Positions 10,193 through 21,747 of a stretch of DNA of 64,000 bases are shown in pieces. A model generated the notes under the pieces. The model was not told the DNA's origin and did no database searches. It was given only the letters and a program-made list of their open reading frames with translations. Source of the stretch: Mallotus nudiflorus (Eukaryota; Streptophyta; Magnoliopsida; Malpighiales; Euphorbiaceae); assembly GCA_947683625.1 (NCBI GenBank), contig CANTUR010000066.1:2914001-2978000 (forward strand), given 5' to 3'. The translations under genes and the position numbers were made by a program. Position 1 is the stretch's first letter. Every line of letters begins with the position of its first letter.

Positions 10193-12206
10193 TGTAAGCA
10201 CTCAATTTTAAGATGATGTGTTATAGGTGCAATAAAGAACTCCAATGATGAAAATGTCATGAATAGGTCTTCAATACTTGAACTTTGAAACTTCAGAGGT
10301 CTTATTGTATTTTTCAAAGAAAGGATTTAATGTTTTGAAGGACTAAATTGCAACATTTTTAAAGGACCTAATTGTAGAACTTAAATTCTTTCAATGACCT
10401 TTTTGTAATTAAAATTTAAAAAAAGTGGTCAAAATTGTGTAATTTCAACCGAAATTACACAATTTCAGTCGAAATTATACCATTTTTGTCTATTTTTTGG
10501 ATTTTCAGAAAACAAAAATGTCTTTTTCTTGAATGCCAATTGGTCTGAAATTCTCTTAAAATTATTTTTTATATTTATCTAATATTTTTAAGGAAATAGA
10601 AGACTTTTAGGAATCAATTTATACTTAGGTTTTCACTATAAAAGAGGGGCCTTGGTTCCTTCAGAAGGGGGAGAAAAAAAAGGAGGAAAAGAGCATCTAG
10701 GAGGAGCAGTACTATTAGTCTTAGCTTTTTGATATTTTCTGTACGCCAAATCGTCTTTTGGGTTTTGATTGATTTTTTCTTAAAAAAAAAGCATTCTTGA
10801 CTCTTTTCCTTTGTTTATTATTTAAAAAAAAAGCATTCTCTATAAAAAAAATCCTTTTGCTTAATTGATTAATTGAAGATCTTTAGAGGATTTTTGAAAA
10901 ATAAGATTCAAATACCTATCTAGAATGGCAATTTTAAAAAATCTAAGGAGAACTCCATTAAAATCATCCTTAAGCATCATTTTCTCATTATTCTATTTTT
11001 TACTTGATTTATTTCTTTTTTATTAATTTTATTGAGTTTTGATTTTATTTAAATTAATGTTACAATTTATTCTCTAATTATAATTTTTGTTCTTTTTATG
11101 GTGATTATGGAGGAAAATACATGATGATCATGTTTGGAGGACTGAACTCAAAAAGAAGTCTATGGAACACCATGGATATGACCTTGTAACTATATTTAGT
11201 CTTTAGGTTTTTTATTATTTTTTTATTTAATTGTTTTATTTATATTTTTTGGGGTTATATTAATTATTTATTATTATTTTCAATAGATTATTTTAATAGC
11301 CCCAATATTGGGAATAGTGGAATTATATGTGTGATTGCATGTTTATGTTGATTAATTGGTTAGTAAAATTAAGGTTTTAATTGGGTAACTAACTAAAATC
11401 AATGGTGGAAGTAGATGAATTTAGATTGCATGTTGATGAAAATTAGGGTTTTAGAAGGAATAATTAATTGGTTGTTTGATCTTTAATTTAATTATTTTGA
11501 TATGTTTTAGGCTTGTTTATTTATTTTTATGTGTTTTGGGCCTTAAGCCCATTTTAGATTCTAATCCACTTAAATGAACTTGGGTTTTTTTAGGTTTAAT
11601 TAATTAAAATGCATTCTGGGCCCATAATTAATTAGATTTAGGGTAGAGATAACTTAGGCCCATTTAGTAAATTAGACATAAGCCCACCTAATTTAATTTA
11701 ATTAATTAGATTTAGCTCATTAAATTAAAGCTTTTTCATAATTTGTAGATTTAAGGTCACCTTAAAATTAAAATATGTAGATTTAGCTTATTTAATTAAA
11801 ATGAATGTAGATTGGACTAACTTAGGGATTATATATTTGAATGAATGCATTATTTACTTGTATTTTCATGACTGGTTTGCCTTGGAGTTAATTGCTAGAA
11901 TAAGGGTTTATATGAAATTGCATGTAACTAAAGGATAATATAGCAATTCATAAAGTAATTCTAAAAGAACACGAGATTGAAAAAAGTTGGTATTCTGTAT
12001 CCAAATCTCCTGGTTGTGGTGCTAGCTTTCTTTTAGGGAATCGAGTACCATCTTTTCAATTTGTCCCAGTTATTACCCTGGGTGGTGGCTCCTCATCTCC
12101 ATGCCATGTCTTTGTGACAGTGGTTAGTATGTTCTCTAGAGCTCTGAGCTCAAACAATGTCACGGTTGCTAAAATCTTGGGTGCATGCTAATCCCCTATG
12201 TCTACA
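10193..12206 (+). repeat. Repeat R2: ~2.01 kb, LTR-like, homologous to R1
   Basis: Begins TGTAAGCACTC and ends GTCTACA, and is colinear with R1 throughout. Shared blocks include GACTCCAATGATGAAAAT near the start, the GGCCTTAAGCCCA-type block near 11530, and the GGTGGTGGCTCCTCATCTCC block near 12083. A plus-strand TATA box (CTATAAAAGAGG, about 10636) lies where an LTR promoter would be. A purine stretch AAAGGGAAG (10180-10188) lies just before it, as a polypurine tract would. The flanking five bases (GCAAC and GACAT) do not match, so it is not a clean solo LTR. R1 and R2 may be LTRs of one element or separate insertions; alternatively they are a duplication inside the 3' region of element A. 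Confidence 0.6.
10634..10646 (+). promoter_or_regulatory. TATA box of LTR-like repeat R2
   Basis: CTATAAAAGAGGG lies about 440 bases into R2, followed by a purine-rich leader. In R1 the matching region (about 4320) is degraded to CTATAACTATG. The position fits the U3/R border of a plus-strand LTR; activity is not shown. Confidence 0.5.
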
Positions 12207-13138
12207 GACATGTTCTGGGGTCATGAGCTTTGTAGTGATGATCTTACTACTGTTATAATAGGATTCCACTTTAAGAGCTTTTTAAAGAGCGTGGGTTTGC
12301 CTTATGCTAACATATTGATCCTTAAGCTGATTGATGCTATAGCTAGTGGAACCTTTCCTTCACCTCCACCTTCTTAAGTAGATACATCTCATCCTTCAGG
12401 TCTAAGGATTAGGCCATCACACGAGTCATCAAGAGTCACTTCTTCTAATTTGGTATGCCTTTATTCCTATTTTAGTGCAAGCATGTAATAAACTATATTA
12501 GTGATAATCTGTAATTGATGTGCATTGTGAGTTATTTGCAGTGACATCAGAGAATATCTGGATCTCATTTTGAGGAGGATGAGGGCACGTTCTGTACTAA
12601 GGCGACTACCCATGCCAATGGTATGGCTTCTAGTAGTACTACTCTTGGGGATTTGACAGTTCAGCCATCTTTTTCTTTACTAGGGATGGATATCCTTAGT
12701 TGAGTAGTGAGTTTTGATTTGCCCAAACTTGGCTTTCCTCAATCAGGTGTTGCTCCTGCTTGCATTCTCCACTTTATTCTTGCATGTGTTTCATTTATTT
12801 AGTGAGTGATGATTGACTAATTTTCTTTCTTTTATAGATTCCTGTCTCTTCTAGTCAGTACTAGTATATTGTTGCAGGGAGTGTACAATAATACTTTTTG
12901 GAGTTTTCTACCACTCAAAGGGTATGCCTTCTATATTGTACCTACTTATTTTATGTACACGTTTTATGTATAAGTGTATAATATGCAATATGTAATGCAA
13001 GTTGAGCACAATCTCACTAGTCATGAATAGGAGAGAGAGTGTGCAGCTTATAGTGATCGTATCAGCGAGCTAGAGTCACAGCTAGCATCCTTTACGATGA
13101 ATGGTAATAAGCCAAGATCATATGAGGGGGATGCTTGA
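12198..13138 (+). pseudogene. Spliced antisense ORF remnant of the Tat-type element
   Basis: Exon 1 starts ATG TCT ACA at 12198 and is open for 59 codons, with motifs MFWGHELCSDD and SVGLPYANILILKLID. After one stop (12375) the frame continues to a donor at 12453 (TTG then GTATGC). An acceptor TTTGCAG ends at 12541. Exon 2 resumes in the same phase; its first codon is TGA, plausibly a decayed CGA, followed by SGSHFEEDEGTF and a Ser/Thr-rich stretch to a donor at 12747. Further exon-like pieces end in a coiled-coil-like tail (SDRISELESQLASF) and a stop at 13136-13138. The strand is opposite to pol. I do not recognise the family. Antisense ORFs in this position are known in the Tat lineage, and their function is not established. 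Exon 3 and its phase are uncertain. Confidence 0.5.
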
Positions 13139-13394
13139 GCAAGATTAGTACTTACTTCTGATGGCAACCATGATCGATATAGTTGTTTTAGGAGCTAGGT
13201 GTAGGACTTTTAGCCTATGGTTTGCTTTATTGTATTATTTTCCCAAGGTTATGGACTCTGGGTGTTATATTTGGGCATTTATCCTACATGTTGTATGATG
13301 CTTGTACGATAATGACTAAATATGCTTTTTATTATATAGCATTCATGATGATGCTTGTCATTACTATTATCTACCTTATTTCCCCTTTTTGCCT
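13139..13394. other. Spacer after the antisense ORF
   Basis: No supported feature. A plus-strand frame of 69 codons (13222-13431) is hydrophobic but lacks any recognisable domain or context. Confidence 0.35.
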
Positions 13395-13565
13395 AAGGCA
13401 TCTCCTTTTGGAGCTTTTTGCACTTAGCTAGGTTTTCTTTTTCTTCCATTTTTTTGCTTAGTGTGTCTCCTTTTAGAGCTTTTCATGCCTACCTGGGCTC
13501 ATTTGTTTGCCTTTTGTTTTCCTAGGGTGTCACCCTTAAGAGCTTTTCACTCCTAGCTGGGCTTC
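13395..13565. repeat. Three-copy ~65-bp tandem repeat
   Basis: Three units carry CTAAGG- or CTTAGTGTGTC-like starts, TCTCCTTTTGGAGCTTTT (a short inverted repeat, TCTCC..GGAGC) and an AGCTGGGCT end. They lie just downstream of the integrase end of element A, close to the pol stop codon. Confidence 0.6.
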
Positions 13566-13964
13566 TTTTTTTTGGCTTCGATGATAGTAGCTAATCTCGA
13601 AGAGAGCGCTCAAAGAGAATGGTAAAAACTATATAATAAAGGAAAATGCAAAGCATGCTTGATGCAATTCATTATGATAAAATGTGTTGCACTTTTCAAA
13701 GACATTTTGCATAAATTGGCAATCATTTTCATTTCACTGTAATCATTTAAGAAAAGCATAAGTGTAATCGTATAGATTTTGAACTTGAGGTTACCCCTAT
13801 CCTTAATTAGCCTTCTCAGGTTTTCTAGTTAAGTATTTTCTCTCTTTCCTTAATTTTTGCATGAGCTACCATTTTTAGGTTTTCAACTTAGTGGGAAGTC
13901 CCTAACTTTTGCCTATGCTACCAATTTTAAATTTTCAACTGGGCAAGATAAATTTTTTTATGCT
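13566..13964. other. 3' untranslated sequence next to the pol stop
   Basis: Short sequence downstream, on the minus strand, of the pol stop. It has two AGGTTTTC-AACT-type repeats near 13810-13945. Nothing else was recognised. Confidence 0.4.
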
Positions 13965-15150
13965 TTAGACGTAGCATTTCTTTAGGCAGTCTATATTAAC
14001 AAGTTCAAAGAATTCATTGCCTTCAGAATCCATTAACTTGATTGCTCCTTTTGATAAGATATGTTTGACTAGGTATAGGCCTTCCCAGTTCAATTTGAAT
14101 TCCCTTTAGGGTCTAGAATGTTATGTCTTGCATGCTTTAGCACCTAGTCTCCTACTTTCACACTCTTATGCTTTACTCTTTTATTGAAGTTCTTGGCTAG
14201 TCGAGCCTGATACAACTGTGTGTGGAATAGAGCCTTGAGTCTTTAGCTGTTTAAGAGAGTAAGATTATTGTGCCTTTTTTTAGCCCACTATCCTTCTGTA
14301 TGGATCATAAGTAGTTTTGATTGTTGCTCACTACCCCTATAAGGCATATGGCAATCTATCTGCCCAATCATGGTAAGTCTGAGTCATCTTTGATAAGATC
14401 TTTTTATGTTCTTATTTATAGCTTCGACAACCCCATTTTCTTATGGTTAATAAGGAGAAGATTTGTGATGTTCCACCTGATAACTCCTTAGTAACTCTCT
14501 AACTTCCCCTTGGAATTGGACACTGTTGTCAGAGATGATGTGATGAGGGATTCTATATCTACAGAACAAGTTTCTTTTAATAAACTTAGCTACTTACTTG
14601 GCTCTTATACTTGTGAATGATTCTACTTTGACCCATTTTGTAAAGTAGTCCACTACCATTAGGATGAACCTATATCTGTTTGAGGCTGTCGGGTATATTT
14701 CCTTCATTATGTCTAGTCCCTATATTGAGAAGGGACATGGAGAGGAGATGTTGTGTAGTTATGTTGGGAGAACATGGCTAACATTCCTATGGATCTAACA
14801 CTTATGGCATTTCTTTACAAATTTGATGTAGTCTTCCATCATCATTATCTAAAAGAACCCTTGTCTGATTAGCTTCTTAGCCAGGATTGCTCCATTCATG
14901 TGCGAACCATAAACACCCTCGTGTACTTCTTCTACTACTCTTACAGCCTCAGTTTCATCTAAACATTGCAGTTATAAACCATTTGAGGTTCTCCTATATA
15001 ACACACCCTGGTGTAATATGAATTTTGGTGCTAGTCATCAAATGACTACTTTATCTCTTTTATCTACTTGATCATGATAGGCTTATTCCTTCATATATCT
15101 CTAAATGTCATAGAACCAAGGTTTTTTAATTATTTCTTTCTTTACTATTC
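13965..15150 (-). pseudogene. Integrase remnant of gypsy element A
   Basis: The C-terminal end is well preserved. An open stretch of about 44 codons ending at the stop 13965-13967 carries the typical Tat-group motif NWEG-LYLVKHIL-SKGAIKLMD. The catalytic core is seen at 14610-14720 as PTASNRYRFILMVVDYFTKW, containing the first catalytic Asp (VVDYF). The remainder is interrupted by stops and frameshifts; the zinc-binding part should lie at about 14800-15000 but I cannot trace all four ligands. It would have inserted the cDNA into the host genome. It lies downstream of RNase H in the order normal for Ty3/gypsy and is not functional. Confidence 0.85.
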
Positions 15151-15429
15151 TGCAGTCTTTATGACAAGGTTGTCCTAATATAAGTAGAATCAGAGGCTTT
15201 ATAAGCATTTTGGATGGTCCTTCCTATACTGATGTTAGGGAAGCAAGTGCATATGCTATATGATTGTGATTCCTAGGGAGATGAATGAATTTGCACTTTT
15301 AAAAGGACATGGTGAGTAGCCTCCAGTGGTCTAGATAAGGCTTTAAGTGCTACTCTTTCAGTTCCCACTCTTTCATGGCATGGTTGATTACTAGCATGGA
15401 ATCTCCAAATATTTTGACTTCTATGATAT

Positions 15430-15729
15430 CTAAGGCTTTAGTGCCTCTATTCTAAGTGTGCATACCTCGTATTCTGCTTCATTGTTTGTGACTCTAAACT
15501 TAAGATTTTTAGCAATTGGTACCACTTCACCTTCTAGAGATTGTAGTATGACATTGAATTCTGCATCGAACTGATTGACTGCTCCATTAAAGTACATATG
15601 CCATCCTTGGAAATTAATGGTTGAGCTGAGGTCATTTGGGAAGTCCAGTTGGATTTCTTTTGAGTCTAGAATGGGGTTAAGAGCTAGAAATTTAGCTTTC
15701 GCTCTCTTTTTTACTGCCTTTTTAGTCAT
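15430..15729 (-). pseudogene. RNase H remnant of gypsy element A
   Basis: A 99-codon open stretch matches the gypsy/Tat RNase H. WHMYFNGAVNQF stands where the family has a (Y/H)(F/V)DGA motif, followed by an EGEV segment, then a TNNEAEYE motif with the catalytic Glu kept. The first catalytic Asp is Asn here (FNGA), so even the open part would be inactive. The domain degrades the RNA strand during cDNA synthesis. It lies between RT (right) and integrase (left); sequence at 15151-15429 and 15730-15840 is the continuing, broken polyprotein. Confidence 0.85.
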
Positions 15730-15839
15730 ATTTTCTACATCAAATTCTATTAGCAGTACAAGCCACTTGGCAAGTTTCTTTACTAAGATGGAGCTTCATG
15801 GAGGTACTTCATTAGGTCTATTTTAGACAACCTAAATTC

Positions 15840-16900
15840 TATAGGATTGAAAGTGGTGTTTAAGTTTCTTTATTGCCTATACCGTTGCTAGGCATATCTA
15901 TTTGACTTGGTTGTACTTCTCCTTATATGGCAGCATCTTCTTGTTCAAGTAGTAGACTGTGTGTTCTACTTTCATTTCTCCCTCTTGGGCTAACATTACA
16001 CCATTTGCATTCCCTTCGATGGCTAGATATAGTGTTAGAGGTATCCTTAGTTTAGGTGGTTTTAGAACTTATGGGTTAGCTAGGTAGCTTTTGATCTTGT
16101 CAAATGCTAGCTGACACTGTTCATTCCATTCAACCGGCTAATCTTTTCTGAGTAGCTTCAAGATTAGTTAACATATTGCTATCAACTTAGTGATGAATCT
16201 GTTGATGAACTATAGTTTCCTTAGAAATCCTTCAATTTCTTTCTTTGGCATTGGCATCTCTCTAATGGCTTTTACTTTATATGGATCCATTTCAATCCCA
16301 TTCTAACTAACAACATGCCCCAGCATCTTTCCTAAAGTGACCCTGAATATGCATTTCTTTGGATTTAGCCTAAGAGTGTACTTTTTAACCCTTTTAAGGA
16401 ACTTTTTGAGATCATATTATTCCTTATTTTTTTACTTCACCATCATGTCATCGACGTATACCTCTACTTTTTTTAATATATCATGTCATGTAACATTGCC
16501 ATCCTCTTATAGGTTTCCTTGTATTCTTTAGTCCAAAAGGCATTACTCTATAGCAGTAAGTACCCCATTCTGTTATGAAAACTATATTTACTTTGTCAAT
16601 AATGGCCATTAGAATCTGATTGTACCTAGAGAATCCATCCATGGAAGAGTGCATTTCACATATGACAACACTATCAACCAGTATGTTTATGTGAAGTAGT
16701 GGGAAATCATCCTTCAGGAAGGCCTTGTTTAGATCTCTATAGTTGATGTAGATTCTAACCCTTCCATTTTTCTTTAATACCGATACCATATTTTCTAACC
16801 ATTCTGGATAATCTACTACCACTAGGGACTTTACCTTGGTCTATTTCTTGATGTCCTTTTTCATTAGTCAGGCCCATTCTGGTTTAAGTCTTCTCAATTT
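15840..16900 (-). pseudogene. Reverse transcriptase remnant of gypsy element A
   Basis: An open stretch at 16481-16822 carries INYRDLNKAFLKDDFPL, then SSMDGFSRYNQI with the first catalytic Asp, then MPFGLKN. The frame breaks, and the active-site motif VYVDDM follows at 16447-16458 with both aspartates intact. Thumb and connection sequences continue to about 15840 with stops. The enzyme copies element RNA into DNA inside the virus-like particle. It is flanked by the protease-RT spacer on the right and RNase H on the left, and is inactive because of frameshifts. Confidence 0.9.
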
Positions 16901-16976
16901 TTGGTTTACTAATTTGCACCCTTCTTTAGTAAGAATGAAGTGTTGAGTAATGTCTCTATCAATAATAGGCATATCA

Positions 16977-17486
16977 TCATATGTCTAGGTAAATATTTTT
17001 GACTATTTTATTAATATTTTTTTCAACTTCTCTCCTCTCTTCAGGGGTAACATCTTTTGAAATATGCATAATGCGTAGTTCAAATTCTGTGCCAATGTTA
17101 AATGATTCAATGCATATGGAATGAATGTCAAATATGCTAATGTTTTTATCAATGCAATGCATACTACCATTAGGAAAGACATCAAAAAAGGAAGCAAAAT
17201 AAGATTTTATCACATTAACATTAGAGTTTATTACATCATCAGTTTCAAACAAAGATAAAGTACAAAGATCATTATCAACAACATCTTCAAACAAGATGTC
17301 ATTAATGCTTGATTCGTGGATGGCAGCCACTTGAGCATGATTGATAGCCTCACTCTCATATTCTATCTCTAGGTCTTTCATTAGCTCATAAATGTCAATC
17401 TCAGTGATTATGCATAGTAAGTGCTTCTCCTTAAGGGTCTCATTGAAGATCTCAAACCTCGACTTCTTGATTTTGTTACTCATCAT
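16977..17486 (-). pseudogene. 169-codon ORF in the protease-RT spacer
   Basis: The longest intact frame in element A starts MMSNKIKKSRFEIF and runs 169 codons, acidic and rich in Ile/Asp/Glu (for example ELMKDLEIEYESEA). It shows no known catalytic motif. It lies where Tat-group polyproteins have a variable linker between protease and RT, so it is most likely in-frame polyprotein and not a separate gene. The truncated copy B (23565 onward) begins inside the region equivalent to its N-terminal third. Its being longer than its neighbours may be chance. Confidence 0.55.
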
Positions 17487-17499
17487 TACTCAGTTTTTC

Positions 17500-18360
17500 C
17501 TTGATAGACTTAGGTTGATCTTTCAGCCATGAAACAGTTTTCCTTCTTAGCTCCAGTATCCTTTTTAAGATCGTACCACATACCATTTTTGTTGGTCTAT
17601 CCTTATAAATCAGGGAATTTTATGACTCTAATGTTTCTTCCTCCTAATCCTGTTCTAGGTAGATATTGCATCTTCTTCATCATAACGACAGCTTTAGAAT
17701 CGACATGACCGTCACTAATCATAAAAACCTAGAATCGTGGTAAGGCCATATTCAAATAATGTTATTTGTTTCAGTATGGATGGTAACAACCTTTCCATTA
17801 ATAAGGAACTTGATCTTCTGATGCACAATGGAAGGTAAGCCCCCTAGTGGGTAGAACCAAGTCTTCCTAGCAATAGGGCGAAAGTCAAAGGGATCTCTAG
17901 GATGGCAAATTCTATTACTGATTTGGTACCTCCCACTATAAGTACTACTTTGAAAGTACTGATAATTGGCTTCTTTGAATCATCATAGGCTCATATGACT
18001 ACATTGGATTCTTCCAGGTTTTCAACATTTATCCCAAACTTATGTAGCAACCTTAGGGGGAAAACATTAATGGTAAACCCTTTATCTACCATAACACATG
18101 AGGTCTTCTTAGTCTTAACAATTGTCTGTATAAAGAGAGTATGATTGTGGACCCTTCCCTCGAGGGGTAAATTTTCATCTAAAAAGGTGATTGCATTGGA
18201 AGGAGCTTTCATTAGAGAGGCTATCACCTCATAAAGTGAGGCATCAGTGGTAATCTTTGCTTCATCTAGTGCTCTGACTGAGGCATCTCTATGCTTCTTG
18301 GAGACCATGAGTAGGTCCCATATACTAGCTTCTGCTTGAGTCTTCTTGAGCTATTTGAGG
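17500..18360 (-). pseudogene. Aspartic protease remnant of gypsy element A
   Basis: The open stretch 17991-18308 contains CVMVDKGFTINVFPLRLLHK, which fits the Tat-group protease signature D-x-G-S-x-x-N-V-x-P around the catalytic Asp; here the residues after Asp are Lys-Gly-Phe. The upstream part of the frame (VSKKHRDASVRALDEAKI) is linker. The remainder of the domain (17500-17990) is broken. It would cleave the gag-pol polyprotein. Confidence 0.8.
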
Positions 18361-18499
18361 ATAGTGTCTTCCTCTTTGATTAGAGATTGATCTCTTGCTA
18401 CTTCTTTCTCCTTTGAGGGTTCCTTATCTTTCTTAGGAGGTTGATATACCCACCCGTTGTGAGTCACATGGTTAACTACTAGTGAGGCCTTCTCAGCTG

Positions 18500-20388
18500 C
18501 TTGCTCATCTACTTTTATACAATTATTCTAGTCCCAAATAATGATTTTAAGATAATTAGAGTCATACCATATGTCTATCTATATAACTTATAGGTTTTAA
18601 AGCTAAATAGTATTGATTGTCCTATCTTCATTATCAAATTCTTCTTCCCATACTAAGGGTACTATGTCTTCTAAGAGTGTGTGGGTAGTACGAGGTGCTA
18701 TATACTTAACTTTATAGTCAAACTTCCTATATGGTTGTCTCAGTAAATCCTATACTTCATGGTTACTGCTGAGATTTTTGTCCATGTCTACTTCTTGTAA
18801 GTAAGGGCAATCAATCACTTCATTGCTCATAGGGAGAGTTGTATCCCTAGCTCTTTTTTGCATCATTAAGTAAGGAAGGAATTTTTGAGGCATTGGAATG
18901 TATTCAAGGGTAGAAGGGCATTGCTCATATTCACTAGAATCATGAGGCTCAAGAATGGGATTTAAGGGTTTGTCTTCTGAGGGCTTATCTTAGGTTTTTT
19001 TTATGGCTTGGATTGATTGTTTAACATGGTCTTCTTATATATTGGAGGAGATCATGTTGATGGTTGGTGGAGGCATGTTTAGGTAGTTTGGGAGAGGATT
19101 GGTCTTCATTCTGAGTCATTTTTCTAGGTTATTAATTTTTTAAAAGTCAATGAGGTCTTAGATTGCATTTTTTTTTTTTAGAATTCTACATGTATTAGTG
19201 GTTTGGCCAAGCATCTGGTGAAAGTGGTAGAACAAATTTTGTTTAATCTGAGGAGGTAGTGGGTTTAGAAGAGGCCTAGGCTCTTGTGGCTATAGAAGGT
19301 TCTTTTATAAAAGCCTTTGGAATACTTTGGATAGTGGGAGGTTAAAGTTTGAGAATTTTCTCGATGGTTTAAGGGCATTGATAGATGGTGAGCTATGGGT
19401 GTTAGGGTGGATCATGTTTATTTTTGTAGCTCAGATGAAGGTGTTTTGGATGTTTGGTTAGGTAAAAGAGTTTTTAGCTTGCTAAAGTTCCTCATCATCA
19501 ATTTTGATCCCAAGTTGATGAAGAGATTTAAAGTCAGGATAATGAGCAAATATAATTTATTTTCTGAAGTGTGGTAGTGCCCTTTTGATTACCAGCTCTA
19601 TTTATTCATCCTCAGAAGGATGATTTCTCTTCTTAATTACCTTTCCCCACCATCTTATGACATAATTAGAGAAAGCTTCATCGAGTCTCTGCTTTGTGGT
19701 TTTAAGGTCTCTTCAAATGATATCCTAGTGAGTGTTGTATTCATACTGCTTAATGAACTTTTGAGTTAGCAGTAGCCAATCACTTTTGATTTCATCTTCA
19801 AGGATAAAAAAAACCATGCCCTCGATCCTTCCTCAAATGACATTAAGAAAAATTGAACAATTTATAATTCTATAAGCTTTATGGCAACCATGAAGGTAGC
19901 ATATTGCCTTAGATGGACCCTCAGATCCCCTGTTCTATCAAACTTAGCAAAGTTTTATAGCATAAAATCATTTAGAAGTAGCTCATCTTTGAATAATGGC
20001 AGGTCTATGAAGCTTTTGGAGCCATGAGTTCCATTATCTTTGAAGGCAAATTCCAACTAACCCATCCTATTGGCCAATAGTTTGACCTCCCTTGTTTATT
20101 CAAGCTTGGTCATGTTAGTAATTTTTATGGTTCATTCTTAAGATCTTGGTAGTAGTCATTATCATCTTCAGCTTGAACTGGAGTACAAGGACCCTTTGCC
20201 TTATCTACCCCTAGGTGAATAGATGTAGAGGCTTCATTCAATGGTATGATATTCCCATCTAGGGCACTTTTGGAATTAATTTAGGCTTAAAGGATTTCAA
20301 CTATGGTACCATCAATGAGCAACTTTTGGATCCCCTCTTTTAGCTTGTCCTCGAATTGTTGATAGGTGGTATCTTCTAGAACACTCAT
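18500..20388 (-). pseudogene. Gag remnant of gypsy element A
   Basis: Starts at ATG 20386-20388 (MSVLEDTTYQQFEDKLKEGI), the same position as in copy B (26626). Conserved gag_retrotrans features follow: HGSKSFIDLPLFKDEL near 20030, NFAKFDRTGDLRVHLRQYAT near 19930, and a SLEEG-like helix. Several stops and frameshifts interrupt it. Gag forms the particle shell. Copy B offers a second, slightly different broken version. No clear CCHC knuckle was found. Confidence 0.85.
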
Positions 20389-21728
20389 GTTTGAATACTG
20401 TATTCTTCTGAATTTATTAGGGTTAGCTAAATGAATGATGCATGACATGTGCCTGCAAAAAAAATGGTGAGCGTGTATGCATGGAGTGGATGTAGAATCC
20501 TATGATGAAAGATAATGATTCTTGCAAGAAATGGTGGTTAATATGTGCTATTTACATGTATGTTATGTATGAATAATTAAAGCTGGTTAGTTTTTCTTGA
20601 ATAATGAACAAACCAATCATAAGCAAGCTCTCACTTCCAACCTTATTTCTCCATGAGGTCATTTAGTCTATTTCCTAGTTAGGTTTTGAACCTATAGTCA
20701 TTAAGGGTCTATGGTTCTGCTCTCGAAACTAGGTCATTTTGATTTATGTTGGCCAAAACTAAAGGATAAACTTAGGAACGACACTCAAATATGCTTGAGG
20801 TAATCACATGATGTCAATATGAAGGTCAATTGTCGAGCTTCAAATGATGTCCAAAGCCCATATGCACTCATATGCATAGGACCAAGGTTGATCAAAAGGA
20901 GCCTGAGTTCTTACCCCTATATTAATATTTGATATGTTTATCGGGAGCCATGAAAGTATTGTTTGATAGTTTACAGTTTGATTTTGCTGACATAAAGGTC
21001 CACAATCTAGTTGGGTTCCTAACACTTTCCTTTGATCTAATAAGGATAAATGGATGACATCTCATAAGTTCCATCATCGAGGGATGTCATTATTTAATAA
21101 TTTATATAAACTATTCAAGCTGAGGTACATGATTCTTATCATTCCTCATGCTTTGGGCTTACATGAAATAAATGAGAATCACATGGTCTTAAGTGTAAAA
21201 TTTCTACAAAAATTGACATTACAACGTCATTTGATGACAGACACTAAGAGGGTCATGTCATTTATGAGTATCAGGTCAAAAAAATAGCGTTAGGACAAGG
21301 ATAGCATGCATAGCTTGGTGGAATCCTAGTGGATGCTACTATTAGTTTATCTATATGATATAAGTCAGGGGTGAAAGGCTAAGGGTTCCTTTAGCGAGAA
21401 TGCCCTTATATAACTAGGGTTACGAACTCGAGTCAATGTGTCTAACATTCTTTTGATAACTTGGTCAACCCTTTAAGGACTTGGTTTACAGACTCTAGTC
21501 AGATGAGTCTGACGAATACATGACTAAAGACTAAAGGTGATAATATCAAATCTTTGTCACCCGATGAATCGAGTGGAATCATGATGGTGATGTCATTTAG
21601 TATTATTAAGGCTTTTAGGGACAAGTGGTGCACATGTGATGTGTAGTGCAAATGCAATGGTGAGGGGCTCTATACAGTTGAATATTGCATAATGAGAAAT
21701 AGTCATTTTTGAGTTTATCCCTGCTAAG
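20389..21728 (-). other. 5' leader of gypsy element A
   Basis: About 1.3 kb between PBS and gag start, without a convincing ORF. It is clearly homologous to 26627-27945. Ogre-type elements often have an extra ORF in this leader; none is recognisable here. Confidence 0.7.
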
Positions 21729-21746
21729 TCCCTAGTGGAGTCATCA
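21729..21746 (-). other. Primer-binding site, tRNA-Arg type
   Basis: On the minus strand the 18 bases read TGATGACTCCACTAGGGA. They differ from the TGGCGACTCC(G/A)CTGGGGA site typical of Ogre/Tat elements by a few changes, which look like C-to-T or G-to-A decay. The site lies one base from the LTR end (TCACA on the minus strand), as expected. Confidence 0.75.
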
Positions 21747-21747
21747 C

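Noticed and set aside
10193..12206. R1 and R2 as the two LTRs of one complete element spanning 3913-12206
   Set aside because: No PBS follows R1, the interior is only tandem repeats and exon-like blocks, R1 is flanked by its own target duplication within a minisatellite, and the five bases outside R2 do not match those outside R1. It is possible but not supported.
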